From Prochlorococcus marinus str. MIT 9313 (lineage in GTDB: Bacteria > Cyanobacteriota > Cyanobacteriia > PCC-6307 > Cyanobiaceae), in the NCBI RefSeq assembly GCF_000011485.1, contig NC_005071.1, forward strand, positions 1,119,347-1,183,346: DNA of 64,000 nucleotides, given 5' to 3'. Positions 53,799 to 63,556 of the stretch are shown here, piece by piece. Position 1 is the first letter of the stretch, and each line of letters opens with the position of its first letter. Below the pieces are notes generated by a model. It ran no database searches and was not told the origin of the DNA. It was given only the letters and a program-made list of their open reading frames with translations. Both the position numbers and the translations under genes were made by a program.

Positions 53799-56700
53799 TG
53801 TCCTCCATTCTTGAGCAAGCGATCCAAAAGCAAAACCCGCTCCAATGGTGCGGGCTCCACAATCAAGCCAGGCACTGGTTTAGTAAGGGAGCGACCATTC
53901 ATGGCCTTAGCGCCTGGGAGACCTCTAAGAAAAACGTAGACGTATCCGCCTAGATGGCGCTGTGGTTCGTAACTTGGCAACCGCCAACGCAAAAAACGAT
54001 GGAGTGCGACCAAATAAAGATGGGCTTGCAGAGGGTAATGATGAAGGAGCATCTGCTGCTCCATTGCGGAGTCGTCGTAATGGAGCGGACCACAAGCGAC
54101 AGCCTGCCCCTCTGGATCACGCCGACCGATCCAGTTGCTTTTCCAATCAGCAACCCACCAACGAGCTTCTAAAGATTCTTCTGAATCGGTGAACACAAGA
54201 TCAATCGAACCGGTAAGAAAACCACGACTGCAAACATTGAGACCTGTAATCATTTCGGCATAGGGCAAGCCAAAGCGAGCCAATGGATTCAGATGAAAAA
54301 CACTGGCTAGATCAAACGAACGCAACACCTTGCCTTGATGAGCAATTGGCAAATCGAAGCTGAGTTCATGAATGCGACGTTGACCATGCAGTTGATTCAG
54401 TCGCAAGCCTCCAAGAGAACCACCAATTGGAGTACTCAACACCCTGTCAAGACCATCCTGAACTGAGGCAAGCAGAGTGATGTCAAGGCCTGCGCGTCGT
54501 AGCTCTTCTTCAATCACGATGACGGCATTCGGATCTTGCAATGGCTTGCAAAAATCCAGTCGTTCAAGAATCCGGTGTAAGCAATCCCCTGCTGCAGCAC
54601 CACGAGGGAATTGCCCCAGAGGGCTCTGGTCAGACCAGTTCAACGTTGGAGTTGAGCGAGAGGCATCAGCAATCGCACTCTGATCTTGAAGTTTGAGCAT
54701 GGGTTCAAGCTTCTGCTGATCGCTATCTCGACCTTCTTCCAACTCCAAAGGATCAGCAGGAGCACTGCCGTCATAAGTGTGTGTAGCAGACACCCAAGCG
54801 GAATAACTACTGCGACCCCAAGACAGATCAAGGCGCCGTTGCGGTGTTGGGCCAAGAGTTAACTCACCTTGAAGCGGCGGAGGTTTCCAACGCTGTTGCA
54901 TCGATTTCAGCTGAGCCGGAACAACAGTGATCGGCAACTGCTGGCGATCAAGCCAAGCACTCATTCGTTCTGGAGTGAGATCCTTCATCGCTGCATCGAT
55001 GGCATCCACACCAAACAGCCAAGCGCTGAGGGGATTGCCTTCCTGTTTGGCGCCCCGAGCCCAAATCAACATCAACAGAGAGCAGGCTCTGGTGATCGCC
55101 ACATAGGCAAGACGTTCGGCTTCCTGCAGGGATGCTTGATAAGCCTGCTGTGAAAGCTGCCATCCTTTCCCCCAGCCGGTGCTGAGTGCTACACACCAAA
55201 GCGACTCCGAGTTGGATCTCCACAGGGGGCCGTGGGGGAGGGAGGGGGCTTGCCAGAGGTAGGGACAAATCACAACGGGATATTCCATCCCCTTACTGCG
55301 ATGCACTGTGACCACAGCAACCGCACTCTCGGCCACATCACTGTGAGGTTGTCGAACCTCTGGAACCGGATCAACAGGTTGTAGTCGTTGGCGACGCAAC
55401 CAATCGGCTGCAGTAGACGCATCCAAGCCTTGGCGATGAATCACCTCCTGTACAAGCTGCGCACATTGATATAAGTCGCCTAAAAGACGTCCGCGTTCTG
55501 AGAGATCAGCCATTGTGCGGCCTTCAAGTAACTCCGCTAGGCAGCCCATAAGACCAAGGCGGGGAAGATTAATGGCCCAATTACGGAAGCGAAGGGCTAA
55601 TTGATCGAGCTCACCATTGCATTCAGCATGAGCGAGCTGCTCTGTCTTCCATTGCATCAGAGCTGAACAGGCCACAAGCTTCAAACTGCTGCTGTGGGAG
55701 GGTCTGGCCAAACAATCCAGAAAACGTTGTAAGACCTGTGCCGCTTCACTGGTGAGAACATCCCCCTGGCTAACAAGCCGAGTGGGCACTGCAGCGACAG
55801 CAAGGCCCTGGCGAATGCTGGCTGCCTGTCGATGACGACCAACAAGTATGCAGATATCAGAAGGGCTGAAGTTGTATGAATCACTCTGAAGCAAATCCAA
55901 AACAGCATGGGCAACAGCCGTTGGGATCTGTTCTTCCAGGTTGGTTTTAGAGGTCAGTGGAGCAGGTTGCGCACCTGTTGGATGAGTATCTTCATCAAGA
56001 TTGAGCAGTTGAAGTGGGTGCATACCAAGGGGCAAAGGCCTTGGTGTTGCTCCACTACAAGCAGTTAAAGATGGAACATTTAGTTTTGAACGCCTCAAAC
56101 CTGGAGCCATCAAGTGGTTCAAGCCATCAAGCAATGGAGTCGTTGTACGGAAGTTATCAAGTAAGGCGTCGATGCGATCAACCTTTGAACGTGCATGCAA
56201 GTAGGTGTTGAGATCACCACCACGAAATCGATAAATCGCCTGCTTAGGGTCACCCACCATCAACAGAAGATGGTCAGGGCTATGTGCAAAGGCCCCTTCA
56301 AGCAGACGCCATTGCACAGGATCCGTGTCTTGAAACTCATCAATCAACGCGACGCGATAACGCTGTCTTAACGCCTCAAGCCATGGTGCTTGTTGATCAG
56401 GGTGGATTTGAGCGATGGACTCGGATTGAGGATTGGGATCCAGTGCAGAGAGAAGCTCTGCGTAGCTCATCACACCACGCTGCCTGCGGCGCTCAGCTAA
56501 CGCAGACAGCCCCCAATCCAAGGCATGATTCCACACCTGTTCAGCAGGGCCATCACAAAGATCAGCAATTGATCTCTGCAATGCAGGCATCAGAGGAGTG
56601 GGGTTTTCTTCGCCGCAACGCCGAGCAACAGTGCAAACAACAGCTGGATGAAAGTAATCCGTGAGCAAGGGTTGATCACGGATCGCTGCGTAGCCAGGAG

Positions 56701-57619
56701 TAAAAGGCTGATCAGAATGTTGTGGTTTTTGGGAGAAAGCTTCAAGCCAGTGATTGAGGATGGCGAAACGATCTTTTTTGGGTTTAGGGCTAAAGGGTTT
56801 TGTATCTTTAGCGCCCAGAGATCGCCAATCAGCAGCGCGACTCGATAAAGCGATATCCAATTCAGAGCCGTGTCGTTGCCAGTGATCAACAAACTGTTGC
56901 CAGCACTGCTGAAGGTAGGCATCGAACTGGCTTGATAGCGGTTGTGAAGACTGCAGATTGCTGGGGTGAGTTTCGAGAGCCAAGCTGGGATCGCTATCGA
57001 GTTTGAGCAAAGCCTTTGCCAAGTTCTCAACGCTCAAGCCAGCATGCAGAAGGCCGCGTAGATGCTGGGCATCGAGAGTTAAGACCTGTTGCTGCCAATA
57101 ATCATGAACAACTTCTTGAACAAGTTGTTGTCCTGAGTCATCCAGGCGTGGGTCCATGACAGCACCACTCTCAAGAGCCTGACGCCGCAAGGTGCGCCTG
57201 CAGAAGCCATGGATGGTGGTGATATCAGCCAGATCAAGGCTCTCAAGTGCTACTAAGAGCGAAGAGATCCATTGATGCCGTTGAGAAAGATCGTGGCCGT
57301 TGCACTGAAGCCATTGCTTGAGAACAAGATCAGGCGGCTGATCAGTGGCGCCATGATCGAGGGCTTCCAGACCTTCAAGAGCATGCTCAAGGCGTTGGCC
57401 AATGCGAGAGCGCAGCTCTGCTGCTGCAGCTTCAGTGAAAGTCACCACCAATAGTTCACTAATTTGGTGGCCGCCTTCAGTGAGCAGTCGTAAAACCAGA
57501 TGAGCAAGAGCAAAAGTCTTGCCTGTGCCTGCACTGGCTTCTAGTAAGCGAAAGCCAGGTCCGAGGGGGTAATCATTGGACTGAAAACAATATTCGGGTT
57601 CACGGTTCGCATTAGCCAT
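53795..57619 (-). CDS. recB: exodeoxyribonuclease V beta subunit RecB
   Basis: 1274 residues from ATG 57619. It has UvrD-type helicase motifs: LLEASAGTGKTFALAHLVLR at about 25-44, LIDEFQDTDPVQWRLLEGAF, LLMVGDPKQAIYRFRGGDLN, VHRSKGMEYPVVICPYLW and LAYVAITRACSLLMLI. The C-terminal nuclease domain is intact: GDCLHRILERLDF, GSIDLVF, WWVADWKSNWIG (Asp and Lys) and the Q-x3-Y in LQAHLYLVAL. It is the 3'-5' helicase and sole nuclease of RecBCD. It is the first gene of recB-recD-cupin-deaD. The YbfB-like transporter gene lies upstream, 411 bases away. Confidence 0.95.
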   Translation of the reverse strand: MANANREPEYCFQSNDYPLGPGFRLLEASAGTGKTFALAHLVLRLLTEGGHQISELLVVTFTEAAAAELRSRIGQRLEHALEGLEALDHGATDQPPDLVLKQWLQCNGHDLSQRHQWISSLLVALESLDLADITTIHGFCRRTLRRQALESGAVMDPRLDDSGQQLVQEVVHDYWQQQVLTLDAQHLRGLLHAGLSVENLAKALLKLDSDPSLALETHPSNLQSSQPLSSQFDAYLQQCWQQFVDHWQRHGSELDIALSSRAADWRSLGAKDTKPFSPKPKKDRFAILNHWLEAFSQKPQHSDQPFTPGYAAIRDQPLLTDYFHPAVVCTVARRCGEENPTPLMPALQRSIADLCDGPAEQVWNHALDWGLSALAERRRQRGVMSYAELLSALDPNPQSESIAQIHPDQQAPWLEALRQRYRVALIDEFQDTDPVQWRLLEGAFAHSPDHLLLMVGDPKQAIYRFRGGDLNTYLHARSKVDRIDALLDNFRTTTPLLDGLNHLMAPGLRRSKLNVPSLTACSGATPRPLPLGMHPLQLLNLDEDTHPTGAQPAPLTSKTNLEEQIPTAVAHAVLDLLQSDSYNFSPSDICILVGRHRQAASIRQGLAVAAVPTRLVSQGDVLTSEAAQVLQRFLDCLARPSHSSSLKLVACSALMQWKTEQLAHAECNGELDQLALRFRNWAINLPRLGLMGCLAELLEGRTMADLSERGRLLGDLYQCAQLVQEVIHRQGLDASTAADWLRRQRLQPVDPVPEVRQPHSDVAESAVAVVTVHRSKGMEYPVVICPYLWQAPSLPHGPLWRSNSESLWCVALSTGWGKGWQLSQQAYQASLQEAERLAYVAITRACSLLMLIWARGAKQEGNPLSAWLFGVDAIDAAMKDLTPERMSAWLDRQQLPITVVPAQLKSMQQRWKPPPLQGELTLGPTPQRRLDLSWGRSSYSAWVSATHTYDGSAPADPLELEEGRDSDQQKLEPMLKLQDQSAIADASRSTPTLNWSDQSPLGQFPRGAAAGDCLHRILERLDFCKPLQDPNAVIVIEEELRRAGLDITLLASVQDGLDRVLSTPIGGSLGGLRLNQLHGQRRIHELSFDLPIAHQGKVLRSFDLASVFHLNPLARFGLPYAEMITGLNVCSRGFLTGSIDLVFTDSEESLEARWWVADWKSNWIGRRDPEGQAVACGPLHYDDSAMEQQMLLHHYPLQAHLYLVALHRFLRWRLPSYEPQRHLGGYVYVFLRGLPGAKAMNGRSLTKPVPGLIVEPAPLERVLLLDRLLKNGGQ

Positions 57620-58030
57620 TGCAGTGCAGTAGGGCTATTTGATGACTTTCAAAGATTCTCTCGTAGCTCTTATGATCACAATACAAATCAATGCAGGATG
57701 CTGATACATCAATCATGAGTACCAGTCGCCTCGATTTAAATGCGGGCATTTTTAACTGATTTCAAATTTAATATACCCATAGACCATTAATACTAGGACA
57801 AATCAAGCATAACTGACTACTTCTTGAGAATAGCGAGATAAAAATACCTAATTAAACCAGAATTATTTAATCTCGAATCAGAGCAAAACTCTACGATTTT
57901 CAGATGCTACAAACGATACTTCTATTAAATAAAAAACAATTAAATGCGAATGATGGAATCAAGTAAGAACATTCTGATTTTATAGGCTAAGCTCAATCAA
58001 TGAAACCAAATAGAAACTATCGCCAGGGGA
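57620..58030. other. intergenic upstream of recB
   Basis: About 410 AT-rich bases between the transporter stop and recB start, both leftward. No gene, strong hairpin or repeat was seen. The recB promoter should lie near 57620-57760. Confidence 0.5.
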
Positions 58031-59248
58031 TCATTGAACAGATCTTCCTTGCATAATTTCCATAAGAAACTGAAAGGCAATTACAAAGACGCCAATAAAA
58101 AGGACTGCATTAAGGTTAGAACTGGCAAGATTAGAGAAAGAGAAAGAAAAGGTTGCATAGCCCAAGCCTGCTGTTGTCGCCATTAATGCCCAAAGGCGAC
58201 GATTGAGACCTGGAGAAGTGACAAGCTCTCCAAGGCGATCATAGGTAAGGCTTAATGTGACCCACATCCATATCCCAATCAAAAACGTTGCCAGTAAAAC
58301 AGTTGAGAGATAATCACTGAAAGAAAAAAGCAGGCTACCGATTAGACCAATTATTGATGCCAAAGGGAGCAAGGAGGCAGTAGCCCATCGTCTCGGAAAA
58401 GTTGCAGCGACAAGTGCGCCAATCCAACTACCCAAGCCAAGCACGGCCAAAGACTCACTGCTAACGGATGGATCAAGCCCCAGCCTCTGACTGACAACCA
58501 TCGGGGTATATAAAGTAACTGGTACTTGCCCCGCTCCTAACAGCAAGCCTCCACCGATAAGGAGAGCCGCAACTCGCCAACGCTGACCAATTGATATCTC
58601 AGGAGTCTTCATCGAGATATCTGTGCTAATCGACTGCGCAGAAGCTAATTGATCATGTATAGATGATCGTAGTAGCCAAAATACAGGGAAAGCAAGCGCA
58701 GTTGCACAAATTGCCAAAACAACCCAAGCCATCTGAGGCGAACTTGGTGCAAAAATCCCTATAGAACATGCACCAATTAACGCACCAGCTCCACCTCCAG
58801 CAAGAACCATCGCAGAGTTTTTTCGTCGCTGACTTGATGGCGATTGAGCAAGAGCAAGTGGTGGGATTCCACTAATCATGTGACCAGCAGCCCAGCCAGT
58901 ACAAACCCGAGTGAATGCCTGTCCCCAAAGATCTGGTTCAAATGCTGCAAACCAAAAAGAAAGCACAATAACCAACAAAGAAACTCTCAAGATGCGCAAG
59001 ATACCTTTATGACTGCTCAGTAAGGAATGGTGAAAAGATCCAAGTAAGAATGCAAGCAGGTTTAATCCTGCAAGTTGCCCTATCCCTGTGGTAATAAACC
59101 AATCTGCCTGCACCATCACCCTTGCAATTGCACCGAAGTCAAAACGAACCAAACCAAATCCAATGCCCATAGCACAACTTCCTGCGATCACCTTTCCATC
59201 AAACAAACGCAAATGGGTTTCCCTGTCTGGTATCAATATATCTCCCAT
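58031..59248 (-). CDS. MFS transporter, YbfB/YjiJ family
   Basis: 405 residues from ATG 59248, with twelve predicted membrane helices. The opening helices read VIAGSCAMGIGFGLVRFDFG and ITTGIGQLAGLNLLAFLLGS. The phrase GWAAGHMISGIPPLALAQSP follows, and then GGGAGALIGACSIGIFAPSS; this is the layout of the YbfB/YjiJ branch of sugar-transporter-like MFS proteins. Substrates are unknown for the family, though efflux has been proposed. It sits between recC-methyltransferase and recB, separated by 336 and 411 bases from its neighbours, so it looks like an insertion into a recCBD group and is probably transcribed alone. Confidence 0.82.
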   Translation of the reverse strand: MGDILIPDRETHLRLFDGKVIAGSCAMGIGFGLVRFDFGAIARVMVQADWFITTGIGQLAGLNLLAFLLGSFHHSLLSSHKGILRILRVSLLVIVLSFWFAAFEPDLWGQAFTRVCTGWAAGHMISGIPPLALAQSPSSQRRKNSAMVLAGGGAGALIGACSIGIFAPSSPQMAWVVLAICATALAFPVFWLLRSSIHDQLASAQSISTDISMKTPEISIGQRWRVAALLIGGGLLLGAGQVPVTLYTPMVVSQRLGLDPSVSSESLAVLGLGSWIGALVAATFPRRWATASLLPLASIIGLIGSLLFSFSDYLSTVLLATFLIGIWMWVTLSLTYDRLGELVTSPGLNRRLWALMATTAGLGYATFSFSFSNLASSNLNAVLFIGVFVIAFQFLMEIMQGRSVQ

Positions 59249-59584
59249 AATATAATATAAGTAATATTAAATCTTATCAAGGTTTTTGGAAGCATCAAAA
59301 TTAGTCTTGACAAGAAACTTAAGAGCCAACCGAAGCAATGATGAGAATCAATCCAGGGGGAAAGAGGCATACCAACACTCGTCATGTGCTGCAAACCCAA
59401 TAAAAATAAGATTATTCACAAAGCATATCAAGGAAGTACTGCTATATAGTATTCAATCGTAAATAGAGCCTGGCGAAAGCCAGGGTACTCACTATCTTGT
59501 AATCAGAGGATATTGAAAAGTACTGGTCCTGAACAACAATTATGTTACTGGAATAACAATTGATTAGCACAGCTTAAAATTCAA
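59249..59584. other. intergenic
   Basis: About 335 bases between the methyltransferase stop and the transporter start. The only structure is a small hairpin CCTGGC-GAAA-GCCAGG near 59469-59484, with a GAAA tetraloop but no T-tract. No gene was seen. Confidence 0.5.
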
Positions 59585-60157
59585 TCAGCTTCTCCAGTCC
59601 AGCAGAGGAAACCCTGGAATAATCGCTGCAGTACTAGCGCGATAGGCACTGTATTCAGGATGCAAGATCATTAACTTTCGCTCCTCCCGCCGAGCCTTAC
59701 CCCTCAGCAAAAGGCACAGAGCAAGGAACAACGCCACATGCAACAGGCTGCCAAGGGCAATGGCAACTCCAGCGGAACACAGCAACAGCGCTTGATAAAG
59801 CGGATGGCGGCAGCGTCGATAGGCACCCATCGTTACAAGGGCAGCAGCGGGCTTTGGATCAGGCAATGGTGAAAGGCTTGCGCCAAGACGCCAAAACGCT
59901 TGAACCACTAACAACACCCCCACACAAAACAGGCAGGCGCCAAAAATGGTAATTGGCAATGGCCAACGATATCCCCAACGCTCTAAAGCAGGCCAGGGGG
60001 GCAAGAGATGGGCTGCAATCAGGATGATCTGTGCCAACAGCCACCACTCACCCTGGCGATTATCCAGCCAGCCTCCCCAACTCAGGCCCCAACCAGAAAA
60101 AGCCATACCCAGAGACTCTGCTGGGCTTTGCTTTGAAGAATTTGACATCGAAGCCAT
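59585..60157 (-). CDS. isoprenylcysteine/phospholipid methyltransferase-like membrane protein
   Basis: About 190 residues from ATG 60157; another ATG is at 60148, and the frame reaches 60238, six bases from recC, without conservation. Four to five membrane helices are followed by the ICMT/PEMT motif MGAYRRCRHPLYQALLLCSA. The helix-turn ARREERKLMILHPEYSAYRA includes the conserved Glu-Glu and HPEY, which bind S-adenosylmethionine and close the active site. Bacterial members methylate lipids or small molecules, and the substrate here is unknown. Close spacing to recC suggests co-transcription but no functional link. Confidence 0.85.
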   Translation of the reverse strand: MASMSNSSKQSPAESLGMAFSGWGLSWGGWLDNRQGEWWLLAQIILIAAHLLPPWPALERWGYRWPLPITIFGACLFCVGVLLVVQAFWRLGASLSPLPDPKPAAALVTMGAYRRCRHPLYQALLLCSAGVAIALGSLLHVALFLALCLLLRGKARREERKLMILHPEYSAYRASTAAIIPGFPLLDWRS

Positions 60158-60244
60158 GACATGGATCTGTTCACACAAGTCTGCGCAGACTGAATAGCAA
60201 AAACCTTGCATGACCTTCAAATCAATGATCAGCCGCAATGACTT

Positions 60245-63200
60245 CTAGATCGCCAATGCCTCAAACAAAGGGCCATAAAGGCTTGTGTATGCCTGCTCAA
60301 AACCAGCGCTGTTGAGAAGCTCTGAAGCTTCGCAGTTCAGACCAAAGCAGAGCTGCATCTCAGCCCGTTCACGCTCACCCTGAACATTAAATCCGCCACT
60401 CCAAGACTGACGGAAGGCTTGTTCACCCCTACCAGCCGATTTGTTGTTGGCGTTGGCGTAGGCCCAACCACTCATCGGTGGCACTGGCCAACACTGACTC
60501 AAACCCTGACAGGCCAAAGCCTGCAAAGCAATGAGTTGTTCTCTTGCTTGCTCGGCTGGAAGTGGCTGCCAACGCAGAGCTATCTCAAATTGATCCTTCT
60601 TGGCTGCTGATCCACAACGGGCTACGACGACAGTTGCCGCCGTAAGCGTGTGATTTGCGCAGACCTGCAAATGGCTTAGCCATCCCTCCATCACCCCCCT
60701 TGACTTCAACTGACCTGGTTGCACCACCACGACCGTGTCCCCAGCCCAGAGCATTTGCCTGGAGCCATCCGCCAACTCAAGACGTCGTGTCGAGCATGGT
60801 CCCATGCTCAGTAGCGTTGCCTGTAAATGTTGCCAACGCTTCTCGAGACGTTCGCACTCCAACGTCGCAGCTGCTCCTGGAGGAAGGGTGCCTTGACCGG
60901 CATAGCGATGCTTCCAATCACCTGCTGCTGATTCCTGCAGCAATGCATTCTCATCAGTAGGGAGATTGCCAAGCAGCTCTGACAAACGTTGCCTGAGCAA
61001 ACCATGCCGATGCCATTCATCTAGATCGAGGGTCTCAAGGTCTTCAACAGGGTCAAGCCATTCACGGGCTGTTAACTGAAATTGCTCCAACCAAATCAGT
61101 TGGGGAGCGATTAACCAGCGCAACAACAATTCAGATGAGATAGCAGTTGAAACTTCCTCTTTCACAGGGCCCCAACTCAAAGGAAGCGCAAGGGCAAGGG
61201 GTGGTGGCGCTAGAGTTTTATCCAACCAGCGGCGCGCCTCGAAATGGCGACGGTCACAGCTAGGAGGTGGTTGGCTCCCCTGAGATAGAAAATTACTGCG
61301 CTCAAGGGGATTGGCGGCTGGTTCTCGACATAGGCCCTCAAATGTCTCATCGCTGAGCTCATGCTGCAGCCGTCCAAGCCATTGCTGCACAGGGCTAGCA
61401 GCTGGGCGACATTCGCCCGTGTGCTCATCGCGGCTGTTCCAGGTGATCAGCAGATGCTGTCGGGTCGACATCAATGCTTCCAAAAGCACATAACGATCTT
61501 GATCACTACTGCGTGGATCACCTAGCTGACGCTGCTGCTCCAATAGATGAAAGCCAGCTCGCTCACGATGGCGAGGGAAAACATCGGCGTCCAATCCCAT
61601 CAGCACGATCACACGATGAGGGATGGCACGCATCGGCTCCAGAGCACTCACTGTGAGGGCACCAGTGCGATGTCCAAACCGACCGCTATCTGCAGAGAGA
61701 GCTTCATTCAACACATCTGCTACAACAGCCGCTTCCAGCAACAACGTGCAGTCAGCACCAATCTGACGCCAATCCTCCAAAGCAATCAGCAGGCACTGCC
61801 GCTCCCAGGCCCAAGAGCCACCATCACCAAACAACTCCTCGACAAAACCCTGTAGAAGCTCTACCCAAGCTCCACAAGTTCGAGCACGACGAAACTCTTT
61901 CAGCTGCCGGCAGAACTGAGCCAAAAGCTGCCACCACTTCGCAAGCTGTGCTGGTTCCAGCCCCTCTGCGAAGGGTGCTGCTCCTCCAGGGGCCAGGCCT
62001 GGTGTGCTGGGCAACACCAAGCCAAGCAGCCAGCGATCCAGGCACCAGCTGAGGCTATGGGTCTCATCACCACCACGCTCCTCGGCATCAAGTCCCCAGC
62101 GAAATCCTGTGCGCTGTAAACAGCGACTAAGGCTACTGGCATCGTCCTGGCTGAAACCTTGCTGCTGCTGTATTGCCGGATTAGCGAGCAAGCCTTCAAG
62201 GGCGGTGGCAGTCAATCGCTCGCCTGCGATCTGAAGCAGTTGCAACATCCCCTGCGTCAGCCCAGGGCTGTCCTGCTGGCTGCGATCTGTGAGCCGCCAG
62301 GGAAGCTCCACGCCAGTGGCTGCAGCATCGTTGAACACCGAGGCGAGCAGAGGAGCAAAACGATTGACCTGTGGGGTCATCACCAACACATCACGGGGTT
62401 CGAGGCTGGGGTCGGCAGCAAACCATTGCAAGATCTGATCGCGGACCAACTGCACCTGGCGCCATTGCCCAGGGCAAGCCAAAAACTGCAAAGAACTGTC
62501 CTCTTGCCTGCGCCGCAGAGGTTGATGATCCTCCGGCGAGACAAGCTGCTGCTGAAGCTGCTCAAGCAACGTAGGTTCTTTCCCGGATTCACAAGCCATG
62601 GTGGCCGGCGCGGCAAATAGATCACCCTCCTGCCACTGGCCAAGCTGACTCTCACCGCCACCTTCCAGCAACTGCTGAAATTCCGCGCCCATGCGTCCAA
62701 GGATGGCTTCTAAGCGCGGCGCTTCGAGCAACCACAAACCATCAGCCGGCTCGGTCCACTGATGCCCCAACATCTCCCTTCTGCTACGACATCGCTGCCA
62801 AAGATCCGGGCAGGGGGTCAGCAGAAATATCTGTACGTCCACAAAACCCGAGAGGGCCTGAATCAACTCCACTTGCACCGGAGCAAGACTGCTCAGACCA
62901 AAAAGCCGCAGTTGACTTGGCAATGCCATGGCGGGGTTGTCTCCGCTGCGCAGCTTTGAAACAGCCCTATGCACCTGAATCCCGAACGGTTCAACCTGCA
63001 AACGTTCAGCCAATAAACGCAGCAACTGGGGTTGCCAGCGCAGGGTTAAAGGCATCTCCTGCGATGAGTTCAAAAGCCGATCACTGCCCTCCAGCCATTG
63101 ATGGATCAACTTGGGGCGGTAAAGCGCATAGTCGTCAAAGGCATCGGCAATGCTTCTGGCTAACTGCCATTGCACTCGGTTGAGGTGGCCTGGCCGAGAT

Positions 63201-63556
63201 GGCTGCCGATTGACCCATTCTCTCAATGGCGCAGCTTCTTCAGTCTCCAAAAGCTGTGGCAACAAATCAAGCAGAGGCCAAACGAGTCGACTAGCCCGCC
63301 AGGGATCTTCAGCATCACTATCGATCCCCAATATCATCCGAACCAATTGCCTTAAACGTGATCCTGGGAAAGGGAATCGCACCAAAGCACTGATGCCATT
63401 CACGCTTGCCAACTGTTCCCCCAGCCAGCGGCTTGTGGGCCAGGTGTTCACCAGGACATCCACTGAGTCAAATAGACCTGGTGGTGCCAGACGCAGCTGC
63501 TCCGCCAACACTCGAGCTAACCACTCCGCTCTGTTGCTGCGGTAGATCGTCAGCAA
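60245..63556 (-). CDS. recC: exodeoxyribonuclease V gamma subunit RecC
   Basis: 1103 residues starting at TTG 63556, which overlaps the preceding phosphatase stop by 7 bases. The N-terminus LTIYRSNRAEWLARVLAEQL is typical of the family. Later blocks are VLVNTWPTSRWLGEQLA, FLACPGQWRQVQLVRDQILQ, LLEAAVVADVLNEALSADSG, PHRVIVLMGLDADVFPRHRE, LLITWNSRDEHTGE and SPVQQWLGRL. RecC is an inactivated helicase/nuclease fold that splits the strands and reads Chi. It is separated from recB by about 2.6 kb holding a methyltransferase and an MFS gene, whereas in many bacteria recC lies directly beside recB. Confidence 0.94.
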   Translation of the reverse strand: MLTIYRSNRAEWLARVLAEQLRLAPPGLFDSVDVLVNTWPTSRWLGEQLASVNGISALVRFPFPGSRLRQLVRMILGIDSDAEDPWRASRLVWPLLDLLPQLLETEEAAPLREWVNRQPSRPGHLNRVQWQLARSIADAFDDYALYRPKLIHQWLEGSDRLLNSSQEMPLTLRWQPQLLRLLAERLQVEPFGIQVHRAVSKLRSGDNPAMALPSQLRLFGLSSLAPVQVELIQALSGFVDVQIFLLTPCPDLWQRCRSRREMLGHQWTEPADGLWLLEAPRLEAILGRMGAEFQQLLEGGGESQLGQWQEGDLFAAPATMACESGKEPTLLEQLQQQLVSPEDHQPLRRRQEDSSLQFLACPGQWRQVQLVRDQILQWFAADPSLEPRDVLVMTPQVNRFAPLLASVFNDAAATGVELPWRLTDRSQQDSPGLTQGMLQLLQIAGERLTATALEGLLANPAIQQQQGFSQDDASSLSRCLQRTGFRWGLDAEERGGDETHSLSWCLDRWLLGLVLPSTPGLAPGGAAPFAEGLEPAQLAKWWQLLAQFCRQLKEFRRARTCGAWVELLQGFVEELFGDGGSWAWERQCLLIALEDWRQIGADCTLLLEAAVVADVLNEALSADSGRFGHRTGALTVSALEPMRAIPHRVIVLMGLDADVFPRHRERAGFHLLEQQRQLGDPRSSDQDRYVLLEALMSTRQHLLITWNSRDEHTGECRPAASPVQQWLGRLQHELSDETFEGLCREPAANPLERSNFLSQGSQPPPSCDRRHFEARRWLDKTLAPPPLALALPLSWGPVKEEVSTAISSELLLRWLIAPQLIWLEQFQLTAREWLDPVEDLETLDLDEWHRHGLLRQRLSELLGNLPTDENALLQESAAGDWKHRYAGQGTLPPGAAATLECERLEKRWQHLQATLLSMGPCSTRRLELADGSRQMLWAGDTVVVVQPGQLKSRGVMEGWLSHLQVCANHTLTAATVVVARCGSAAKKDQFEIALRWQPLPAEQAREQLIALQALACQGLSQCWPVPPMSGWAYANANNKSAGRGEQAFRQSWSGGFNVQGERERAEMQLCFGLNCEASELLNSAGFEQAYTSLYGPLFEALAI

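Noticed and set aside
59469..59484. CCTGGC-GAAA-GCCAGG hairpin
   Set aside because: Only six base pairs with no T-tract or flanking gene end; could be chance.
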